The notes under the pieces were generated by a model. That model was not told the DNA's origin. It ran no database searches and worked only from the letters and a program-made list of their open reading frames with translations. This document shows, piece by piece, positions 1 through 7,055 of a stretch of DNA of 64,000 nt; within the stretch, counting starts at the first letter, position 1, and each line of letters opens with the position of its first letter. The stretch is from NCBI RefSeq assembly GCF_002161355.1, contig NZ_NFHL01000005.1, forward strand, positions 173,673 to 237,672, written 5' to 3'. A program made the translations under genes and the position numbers. The DNA is from Lachnoclostridium sp. An76. Its GTDB lineage: Bacteria; Bacillota; Clostridia; Lachnospirales; Lachnospiraceae.

Positions 1-60
1 GACTTGAACCCCTACTAACAGAGTCAGAGTCTGCTGTGCTGCCAATTACACCATTCCGCA
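1..60 (-). tRNA. tRNA-Gln (anticodon CUG), 3' end cut by window edge
   Basis: Read on the minus strand, the sequence starts with the acceptor strand TGCGGAA and continues through a D-arm (GTGTAATTGGCAGCAC). The anticodon stem GCAGA/TCTGT closes a seven-base loop, CTCTGAC, with anticodon CTG, so it decodes CAG (Gln). The T-arm starts with GGGGTTCAAGTC and is lost at position 1, so the 3' half of the T-arm and the acceptor are outside the window. It lies downstream of dapF on the same strand. Confidence 0.9.
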
Positions 61-183
61 TTATCTGTTGCCCGCTCTCGCAAGCAACATGGTTATTATA
101 TCAGACTCTCCCAAAAAATCAAGCACTTTTTTAAATTTCTTTACAATCACTTTTTTCGACGGATTTTTCAGTCATTATCCGCT

Positions 184-1020
184 TTATCCCAGCCATTCTC
201 CGTCAAATACAACCTCCGCCGGTCCTGTCATATATACGGTATCCTTTTCTCTGTCCCAGCGGATCTGAAGGTCTCCGCCGAGAAGCCTGACTGTCACTTC
301 ATCTTCTGTCAGTCCATTCAGAACGCAGGCCACAGCCACAGCACATGCACCTGTACCGCAGGCAAGAGTTTCCCCTGAACCTCTCTCCCACACACGCATC
401 TCTGCCGTGTGCCGGTCGATCACTCTGACAAACTCCGTATTAACCCGGTTCGGGAATCTCTCATGGCCCTCAAACTTCGGCCCGATCTCCTCCAGCGGGA
501 AATCTCTCACATCACATCCCACAAAGACTACTGCATGCGGATTGCCCATGGATACACAGGTCATCCTGTACTCTTCTCCGCCGACAAGGATCGGTTCATC
601 CACAGCCTTGTCTCCATCTGCCTTTACCGGTATCTTCTGCGGCTCCAGTTCTGGTTTTCCCATATCTACTTTCACAGTCCTGACTTTCCCGTCTTCCACG
701 GTCAGTTCCAGATATTTGATCCCGCCCAGTGTCTCCACGGAAATATCCGTCTTATCCGTCAGGCCATAATCATATACATACTTCGCCACACAGCGTATCC
801 CGTTCCCGCACATCTCTCCGCGGGAGCCATCTGCGTTATACATCTCCATCTCAAAATCCGCCCTGTCAGACGGATTGATCATGATCAGCCCGTCTGAACC
901 GACGCCGAAATGGCGGTCACTGATCCTGCGCGCCAGCTCCGGAGGATTATCGATCTTTTCTTCAAAACAGTTCACATACACATAGTCGTTGCCAAGTCCC
1001 TGCATTTTGGTAAATTTCAT
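184..1020 (-). CDS. dapF: Diaminopimelate epimerase
   Basis: This cytosolic enzyme converts LL- to meso-diaminopimelate in the lysine and peptidoglycan pathway. The 278-residue length is normal for DapF. Both catalytic cysteines are visible: Cys71 in GEMCGNGIRC and Cys221 in GETLACGTGACA. The start is set at the ATG giving MKFTKMQGLGNDY, the usual DapF N-terminus. An in-frame GTG four codons earlier (1032) is possible but would add an atypical MVYR. No strong Shine-Dalgarno is seen at the normal distance; only a GAGAAAG tract lies further upstream. It is the last gene before the tRNA and lies 147 bp after the ANTAR gene on the same strand. Confidence 0.95.
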   Translation of the reverse strand: MKFTKMQGLGNDYVYVNCFEEKIDNPPELARRISDRHFGVGSDGLIMINPSDRADFEMEMYNADGSRGEMCGNGIRCVAKYVYDYGLTDKTDISVETLGGIKYLELTVEDGKVRTVKVDMGKPELEPQKIPVKADGDKAVDEPILVGGEEYRMTCVSMGNPHAVVFVGCDVRDFPLEEIGPKFEGHERFPNRVNTEFVRVIDRHTAEMRVWERGSGETLACGTGACAVAVACVLNGLTEDEVTVRLLGGDLQIRWDREKDTVYMTGPAEVVFDGEWLG

Positions 1021-1167
1021 TCTATATACCACACTTTCTCTTGTTTTCTGCTATCATTTATACCCTGAACCCTGGTCTGTGTCAACCGCTCTTTATTATT
1101 TCTGCTCTTTATTATTTCTTTTATCCGGTCGTCATTATTATAAAAAGTATCAATGTCAAAATACAGT

Positions 1168-1716
1168 TCAGTGATCCATCACTGACAGCACCATCTGTGC
1201 GGTCTCAGCCATATTCCTTCCGCCTTCCATGCTCGTCTTCTGCAGGTACCTGTGGGCCTCCTCCTCGGACATGCTGTTCCGCTCCATAAGAAGTGCCTTC
1301 GCCTGCTCGATCACCTGGCGTTCTCCGCTGCTTCTCTTCCGAGCTGTTTCCTTTCGTTTCCGTCTGCGGCTTTCCTGCGCCTGGCTTATCATTTCTAATG
1401 TATTTAAAAGGTCATATGCTTTGAGCGGGGAAGGAAGCCCTACGATCCCGTCCGGCAGGGAATCGATCCATCTGTCTGACGGGGCGATGAGCAGTATCTC
1501 AAATCCGTCCGGCAGGAGCCCCCTTAATTCTGTATAGGGCATATCCTGCAGCCTGGCGCCGCAGATAACGATCCCCTGGTTCCACATTTCCGCATGCTGG
1601 AGGACTTTTGAACCAGTCAGGCAGACAGCCGACACCCGGATCCCGGATCTTGTCAGTATATTCCGTATATTTACCGCGTTTTCCCTTTTGGAAAACGCAA
1701 CAATAATATTCGTCAA
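1168..1716 (-). CDS. ANTAR-domain RNA-binding antitermination regulator (NitR-like)
   Basis: The protein has 182 residues. The N-terminal ~110 residues look like a degenerate response-regulator receiver without a clear phospho-acceptor aspartate. A basic linker (SRRRKRKETARKR) follows, and residues ~125-180 form a three-helix ANTAR domain (RQVIEQAKALLMERNSMSEE). ANTAR proteins bind paired hairpins in nascent mRNA and stop transcription termination. The gene lies 110 bp downstream of glnA on the same strand, as glnA-nitR does in clostridia. The inferred role is nitrogen-dependent antitermination of glnA, whose leader has a terminator-type hairpin (3211-3249). The family call is firm; the target is inferred from context. 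Confidence 0.85.
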   Translation of the reverse strand: MTNIIVAFSKRENAVNIRNILTRSGIRVSAVCLTGSKVLQHAEMWNQGIVICGARLQDMPYTELRGLLPDGFEILLIAPSDRWIDSLPDGIVGLPSPLKAYDLLNTLEMISQAQESRRRKRKETARKRSSGERQVIEQAKALLMERNSMSEEEAHRYLQKTSMEGGRNMAETAQMVLSVMDH

Positions 1717-1826
1717 ATCCGCGTCACCTCCCGCTGTCTGCCCTTATGTTTCCCTTATCTTTTCCCCGATTTCCCCGTTACTCTGTTTTCTCCTTACCTG
1801 CCCACACCGTCTGACATGCCATTTTG

Positions 1827-3158
1827 TCACAGTCTGTAAAGATAATTGGAGATTTCCCAGTCTGTCACCTGCATACAGTAGTCGTGGTACTCTTTTTTGT
1901 GCGCTTTGATGATCTTATCCGCCAGCCGTCTCCCGAGCACGTCCAGGACAAGCTCATCCTTCTCCAACTCTTCAACAGCCTCTTTCAGGGATCTCGGGAG
2001 CTCCTGTATGCCAAGCTCCGCCCTTCTCTGAGGCGTCATTTTCTGGATATCCTCGTCAATGCAGTCCGGCGGCATGATCTGATTCCTGATGCCGTCCATC
2101 CCTGCTTCCAGCAGAACCGCAAGAGCCAGGTATGGATTGGCGGCAGCATCCGGGCTGCGCAGCTCGATCCTTGTATTGACCCCTTTCCCGGAAGGCACCC
2201 GGATCAGCGGCCCGCGCGTCCTTGACGACCATCCCATATAAACCGGCGCTTCATACCCAGGCACAAAGCGTTTATAAGAATTTATTGTAGGATTTGTGAT
2301 ACAGGTGACGGCCTTCATATGCTTCATAAGCCCGCCGATAAAATAATACCCTTCCCGGCTCAGCCCATTCACATCCTCACTGTCCTGGAATACATTCACT
2401 CCGCCGCGGTCCAGGGACAGGTTGACATGCATTCCCGAACCGTAAGTCTCGATCCTCGGCTTCGGCATAAAAGTCGCATGCAGGCCGTGTCTCTTTGCGA
2501 TCGTCTTCACGACCAGTTTAAATGTCATCAGATTATCCGCTGTCACAAGAGCCTCATCATAACGAAAATCAATCTCATGCTGCGCCGGCGCGATCTCATG
2601 ATGGGACGACAGGATCTCAAACCCCATCTCTTCCAGCGTCAGCACCATATCACGCCTTGCGTTCTCTCCGAGATCCAGCGGACCTACGTCAAAATACCCG
2701 CCCTGCTCATGAGTCAGCGTGGTAGGCAGGCCGTCCTCATCCGTATGGAACAGGAAGAACTCGCACTCAGGACCTGCATTTAACGTATATCCCATCTCAG
2801 CCGCCCGGGCGATCGCCCTCTTGAGCACATATCTCGGATCCCCCTCATAGGGCGTCCCGTCCTGTCTGTACACATCGCAGATCAGCCTCGCCACCTTGCC
2901 CTGCTGGGGTCTCCACGGGAAAATCTCAAACGTACTCAGGTCCGGGTAAAGATACATATCCGAATCCAGCTCCCCTGAGATCCCTTCCAGGGAAGATACG
3001 TCAAACATACATCGGTTATCCAGCGCTTTCTCAAGCTGGCTCACCGTAACCGCCATATTTTTCATCGTCCCGAAAATATCCGTAAACTGCAGCCGTATAA
3101 ACGCCACATCCTCCTCTTCCACCATCCTCAGGATATCTTCCTTTGTGTAATCGTGCAT
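1827..3158 (-). CDS. glnA: Glutamine synthetase type I
   Basis: It makes glutamine from glutamate, ammonia and ATP in the cytoplasm. From the chosen start it has 443 residues, the normal GSI-alpha length. Visible motifs are the metal-binding Glu131 and Glu133 in NAGPECEFFLF, the ATP-site stretch HHEIAPAQHEIDF (~186-198), FMPKPRIETYGSGMH (~235-249) and the substrate-binding arginine region ending in NPYLALAVLL. The adenylylation-type tyrosine motif of GSI-beta is not obvious. The start is the ATG at 3158 (MHDYTKEDILRM), behind AAGGAGG. A longer frame reading through the leader is not convincing. The ANTAR gene follows in the same direction. Confidence 0.95.
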   Translation of the reverse strand: MHDYTKEDILRMVEEEDVAFIRLQFTDIFGTMKNMAVTVSQLEKALDNRCMFDVSSLEGISGELDSDMYLYPDLSTFEIFPWRPQQGKVARLICDVYRQDGTPYEGDPRYVLKRAIARAAEMGYTLNAGPECEFFLFHTDEDGLPTTLTHEQGGYFDVGPLDLGENARRDMVLTLEEMGFEILSSHHEIAPAQHEIDFRYDEALVTADNLMTFKLVVKTIAKRHGLHATFMPKPRIETYGSGMHVNLSLDRGGVNVFQDSEDVNGLSREGYYFIGGLMKHMKAVTCITNPTINSYKRFVPGYEAPVYMGWSSRTRGPLIRVPSGKGVNTRIELRSPDAAANPYLALAVLLEAGMDGIRNQIMPPDCIDEDIQKMTPQRRAELGIQELPRSLKEAVEELEKDELVLDVLGRRLADKIIKAHKKEYHDYCMQVTDWEISNYLYRL

Positions 3159-3210
3159 ATAAAATGAAACCTCCTTCCATTCCGTTTCCGATCTGTTTTC
3201 TCTCTGATAA

Positions 3211-3249
3211 TGAAGAAAAGGGCGTTCTCCACCTGTGGGAAACGCCCTT
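3211..3249 (-). terminator. Terminator-like hairpin in the glnA leader (candidate ANTAR target)
   Basis: On the minus strand, AAGGGCGTT pairs with AACGCCCTT across a 14-base loop, and the second arm runs into TTTTCTT. This is a classic intrinsic terminator placed inside the ~250-nt leader, about 55 bases before the glnA start. A terminator there only makes sense if it can be overridden, which fits the ANTAR protein encoded downstream. A second ANTAR-type hairpin upstream could not be identified with confidence. Confidence 0.75.
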
Positions 3250-3419
3250 GTTTCTTTGCCCATTATATAATCCTCCGGCCCAATTGTCAAATCAAATCTG
3301 GGGAAGCCCCGGTCACTGTTCACGGACCCCCCTGAATCGTTTACCCTCGGATCACAGTCCCTGACCTCATCATCCGGGGCGGACTTATATCCCGGACTTT
3401 ATGTTTTTATAATGAAACC

Positions 3420-3448
3420 ATAATATTTCAAACACATCTTTTTCACAA
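3420..3448 (-). promoter_or_regulatory. Likely sigma-A promoter of glnA
   Basis: On the minus strand the -35 is TTGTGA (3443-3448) and the -10 is TATTAT (3420-3425), separated by 17 bases. Transcription would start near 3412, giving a leader of roughly 250 nt that contains the terminator-like hairpin. It was found by eye, with no expression evidence. Confidence 0.5.
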
Positions 3449-3493
3449 TTTTGCAATAAACTGGTCACTGTTGTTGAAGGGAGTATGATACAG

Positions 3494-4090
3494 ATGACAA
3501 AAGAACAATACTATGCACTGATCCATCCATATTCTGACGCAGCCAGCCTGGTCCTCGCGCGGCTGGATGTCCTGAACCATCAGGCAGGCGATCAGGAAGA
3601 GAGCCGCCCGATCCACGGGATCAGCAGCCGTATCAAAGATAAAGCAAGCATTGAACAGAAGCTGAAAAAGAAACATGCCGGGGAGAGTCCCGAAGACGCG
3701 AAAGCACTTTTACACGATATTGCAGGGATCCGGGTGATCTGCTTTTTTGAGCGTGATATACGCCATCTGGCTGACTGCCTGAAAAAACAGTCTGACCTGA
3801 TCATCATTAAAGAAAAAGATTACATAAACACCCCCAAGTCCAACGGCTACCGCAGCTACCACCTTATCCTGGGTGTCCCGATCTATTATATGGACGGGAT
3901 GGAATATTATCCCGTTGAGATTCAGTTCCGCACGATCTCCATGGATTTCTGGGCCGCAATGGAGCACAGGATCTGCTATAAAAACCAGCCCTTTAACGAA
4001 ATGGAAATGCGCAGCGCCTTCCGGCAGTACTCCGAGATACTGGAAGGAATGGAAAAATCATTTGAGGTGTACAGTGAAAACAATCGGTAA
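3494..4090 (+). CDS. Small alarmone synthetase (RelA/SpoT-type GTP pyrophosphokinase domain)
   Basis: This single-domain synthetase of about 198 residues transfers pyrophosphate from ATP to GTP or GDP to make (p)ppGpp. Motifs in order: HGISSRIKDKASIEQKL (substrate loop), DIAGIRVIC, PKSNGYRSYHLIL and VEIQFRTISMDFWAAMEH, which carries the catalytic-type glutamate. There is no HD hydrolase domain and no TGS/ACT region, so it is a RelQ/RelP-class enzyme, not full-length Rel. The ATG at 3494 sits 10 bases after AAGGGAG; the in-frame ATG at 3485 is too close to it. Divergent from glnA. Its stop codon TAA is the first triplet of the repeat element that follows. Confidence 0.88.
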   Translation: MTKEQYYALIHPYSDAASLVLARLDVLNHQAGDQEESRPIHGISSRIKDKASIEQKLKKKHAGESPEDAKALLHDIAGIRVICFFERDIRHLADCLKKQSDLIIIKEKDYINTPKSNGYRSYHLILGVPIYYMDGMEYYPVEIQFRTISMDFWAAMEHRICYKNQPFNEMEMRSAFRQYSEILEGMEKSFEVYSENNR

Positions 4091-5047
4091 ATCTGGATTT
4101 GCGGGGGAGCCGTCCTGTTGGCTAAACGTCCGAAAACAGTGAAGCGCAGTTATAGAAGACGTATTCAGCACGGGTGTGTGGGTGGCTTCGGCTCCGGGGC
4201 TCCGTGGCAGCAAAAACTAAGAAATCCGGGACTATGCTAAAAGCAGAGATCAGCAGGGAGCAACTCGGCGTTGCCTCAGACAAGCCCCCTGCTGATCTCA
4301 ACGCATAGTCCCGGATTTCAAGTTTTTTCAAGCCTCTCCGCAGTCACCTCAGACACCCACACACCCGCGCTGAAAGGTTTTCGAAAAAGGCGCTCCGCTG
4401 TTTTCTGGTTTACTCAAGCCGGAAGGTTCCCCGACAAATGCAGCGTTTAAAAACGTAGCGAGAAGGGAACTTTCCCGACAAAAGATAAAACTACTCTGGT
4501 CGGGAGAAACTTACAGCGAAGAGGATTTCCCAGCCAAAAGATAACCTTCCCCCAGCCGGCAGAATTCTATCACAAGAGAGGCACAGCTTGCTGGGCCAAA
4601 TCGAACGGCTAATCCCCTCCCGGAAGTCCGCGGTCCCTTCCGATTAATAAATCTTCCTGTTTCGCCACAGAAGCTCCCCTTTCATCCAACTTTCGAAATC
4701 CTGCATTTGCCTGCGGGGACCTTCCGATCGGATGTGCGCAGAAAACCGACCCTTTGATGCGCCTTTCGCGGCGGGCGGGGATATGGCGACGGTGACTTGG
4801 AGTAATCTGCTGGAAAGACTTAAAAGAATGGGATGCGGCGTTAATTTCAAAGCGGATGCCTGAGCCGCAGGCGAATCTTCCGCTTTGGAATTGTCCTTAG
4901 CCGTATCCCATTCTTTTTACGTCTTTCCCAGATTACGGAACCGGAACCTGAGCCATATCCCCGTCCGCCGCGAAAACGTCCTGCAACAAACCGACGGTTT
5001 TCGGACGTCATATTCACAAGGAAGGCTCCCCCACAAATACAGATTTA
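4088..5047. repeat. Palindromic stop-codon-abutting repeat, copy A (long form)
   Basis: This ~960-bp gene-free stretch lies between two convergent genes. It opens with TAAATCTGGATTTGCGGGGG and closes with the inverted end CCCCCACAAATACAGATTTA; the outer TAA on each side is the stop codon of the flanking gene. Read in the other orientation it is colinear with copy C (18935-19554), apart from about 340 extra bases (~4216-4560). The right half is a long imperfect palindrome: CGCGGCGGGCGGGGATATGG near 4770 pairs with CCATATCCCCGTCCGCCGCG near 4960, with inner arms around AAGAATGGGATGCGG / CCGTATCCCATTCTT. A second hairpin (GAAATCCGGGACTATGC ... GCATAGTCCCGGATTTC) lies at ~4208-4322. Short open frames here match frames in copy C only because the DNA is repeated. 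Confidence 0.85.
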
Positions 5048-7051
5048 TCTCTCCAGCCAGAGGAACCCCCATGACTGCAGCCTGGTTTTTTCTATCACTT
5101 CTCTCTTCCCGGTCAGCAAGTCTGTGTAATCTGTGACCTCGGGCATCCAGATTTCTTTTTCTTCATCGCTGAAGTTGAACACTGCGTGAAGCTCTCTTCC
5201 TTCCGCCTTCCTGACGATCCAGAGGATGGAGGTGTCGCTGTAATCTTTTGTGTATACCTCTGCGTCCGCGCTGAAGACGGCGTCGTTCCTGCGGATTTCT
5301 TCCAGCCTGGTGAGGGCATGGAAGATCTTTTCCTGCACGCTTCCCTCTTTTTCTATATTTTCCGCCAGGTCCCAGCAGAATTTTCCCCTGTGGATGTAGC
5401 GGGAGTCCGGCGCTTTATCCGGGTCGTCTTTGTAAGTATAGTCGTTGACCTGTCCGATCTCGTCCCCGCTGTATAGCATAGGGATGCCGGACTGGGTAAA
5501 CATGTACGCATGGAGCATGATGTCTTTTATCACCGCACGCTCCATTTTCTCCTCATCCTGCTCGAAGCCGGCGCTCTCGATCCCACACATGGAAGCCGTA
5601 GTGGCGCAGAAACGTGCGTCCCCTGTCACCGGGTCTTCGTTGTACAGTTCGCCCCTGCTGACGCTGCCCTCTGTCCTGCCCTGGAAATAATCGTTCAGGT
5701 ATTTTTTGTGCGGCACTTCTTTCATGCCCCACTCGCTGAGCGTCGCGTAGTCCAGTCCCCAGCCGATATCGTCATGGCACCGGAGATAATTCAGGAATGT
5801 GTACTCTTTCGGGAGCGAGCAGACGATATCCATCTGCTTCCTCAAAAGCCGCACATCCCGGGTCGCCACTGTGTTCCATGTCGTTGCCATTGTAGTGACA
5901 TTGTAGAGCATGTGGCATTCCGGCTTCTCTACCGTGCCGAAATACGGCGCCACCTTTTCCGGCTCCATGACCACTTCTCCGAGGAGCACGATGCCCGGGC
6001 ACACGATCTCACCGATCATGCGCATCATCCGCACGATCGTATGCACCTGCTGCAGGTTCCGGCAGTTCGTCCCCAGTTCCTTCCAGATATAGGGCACCGC
6101 GTCGATCCGGATGATGTCCATCCCCTGGTTTGCCAGATAGAGGAAGTTGTACATCATTTCATTAAACACTCTCGGGTTGCGGTAATTCAGATCCCACTGG
6201 TACGGATAAAATGTGGTCATCACATAATGTCCGATCTCCGGCAGCCAGGTAAAATTCCCCGGCGCTGTTGTCGGGAATACCTGGGGCACAGTCTTCTCGT
6301 ATTCCGCAGGGATCGACGGATCTGCGTAGAAGAAATACCGGCTCATATATTCGCCGTCTCCCTGGCGCGCCTTCACCGCCCACTCATGGTCCTCGGACGT
6401 ATGGTTCATGACAAAGTCCATGCACAGACTGATCCCTTTTTCGTGGCACTTATCCGCCAGCTCTGCCAGGTCGTCCATGGTCCCCAGTTCCGGTTTCACT
6501 TTGCGGAAATCCGCCACCGCGTATCCGCCGTCAGACCTGCCCTTCGGCGAATCAAGGAACGGCATGAGATGGATATAATTCACATTGCATTTCTCAAGAT
6601 ACGGGAGCTTTTCCTGCACTCCTTTGAGGTTCCCGGCAAAATTGTCGATGTACATCATCATGCCGACCATATCCCGGCTGCGGTACCATTTCCCTTCTTT
6701 TTCCCGCTTTAAGTCAAGAGCCTTGAGGCTCTCTTTTCTCGAATCATAATAACGCTTCATCTGATCGCAGAGTTCTGCAAACATATCAGAATTTCCATAT
6801 AACTCCATATACAGCCAGCGCAGCTCGTCATGGTGGCGGCTCAGCCTCTCTGTAAATACACGGTCCTCCTCAGCCGCCGTCCGGCCTGCTGCCTCAGGCC
6901 TGGCCGGTGCTGAGTGAACTGCTGCCCCGGTTCCGTCTATCTGCGCTGCTCTGTCCGCTGCCCCGGACCTTGCCGCCGCTGAATGAACCGCTGCCGCGCC
7001 CTGCTTTCCTGCCGCTGTATTCCTTTTTCTGTTTCCCTTTCTCTTTGCCAT
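5045..7051 (-). CDS. GH13 subfamily 4-like glucosidase (amylosucrase / sucrose-hydrolase type)
   Basis: This 668-residue alpha-amylase-superfamily enzyme most resembles the amylosucrase branch, which acts on sucrose. It shows an N-terminal helical region, then the barrel with KGRSDGGYAVADF, MDFVMNHTSEDHEW, nucleophile Asp317 in GMDIIRIDAVPYIW, acid/base Glu359 in LLGEVVME and Asp427/428 in CHDDIGW. QWDLNYRNPRVFNEMM is typical of this branch. Residues ~12-62 are an odd Ala-rich extension with a repeated AVHSA(A/P)AR pattern. The start is the ATG behind GGGGGAG, four bases after the alpha-galactosidase stop, so the two are probably translationally coupled. Likely role: using the sucrose left when GH36 removes galactose from raffinose-type sugars. 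Hydrolysis versus glucan synthesis cannot be decided from sequence. Confidence 0.82.
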   Translation of the reverse strand: MAKRKGNRKRNTAAGKQGAAAVHSAAARSGAADRAAQIDGTGAAVHSAPARPEAAGRTAAEEDRVFTERLSRHHDELRWLYMELYGNSDMFAELCDQMKRYYDSRKESLKALDLKREKEGKWYRSRDMVGMMMYIDNFAGNLKGVQEKLPYLEKCNVNYIHLMPFLDSPKGRSDGGYAVADFRKVKPELGTMDDLAELADKCHEKGISLCMDFVMNHTSEDHEWAVKARQGDGEYMSRYFFYADPSIPAEYEKTVPQVFPTTAPGNFTWLPEIGHYVMTTFYPYQWDLNYRNPRVFNEMMYNFLYLANQGMDIIRIDAVPYIWKELGTNCRNLQQVHTIVRMMRMIGEIVCPGIVLLGEVVMEPEKVAPYFGTVEKPECHMLYNVTTMATTWNTVATRDVRLLRKQMDIVCSLPKEYTFLNYLRCHDDIGWGLDYATLSEWGMKEVPHKKYLNDYFQGRTEGSVSRGELYNEDPVTGDARFCATTASMCGIESAGFEQDEEKMERAVIKDIMLHAYMFTQSGIPMLYSGDEIGQVNDYTYKDDPDKAPDSRYIHRGKFCWDLAENIEKEGSVQEKIFHALTRLEEIRRNDAVFSADAEVYTKDYSDTSILWIVRKAEGRELHAVFNFSDEEKEIWMPEVTDYTDLLTGKREVIEKTRLQSWGFLWLER

Positions 7052-7055
7052 GGTC

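Noticed and set aside
3301..3420. Known riboswitch in the glnA leader
   Set aside because: No recognisable glutamine or other riboswitch core; only the terminator-like hairpin is supported.
4644..5136. Open frames in repeat copy A that closely match frames in copy C
   Set aside because: The similarity comes from repeated DNA and an internal palindrome; the frames run on both strands, lack ribosome sites and break in copy B.
5510..6712. 400-codon plus-strand frame opposite the GH13 gene
   Set aside because: Antisense of a clear enzyme gene; no motif and no ribosome site.
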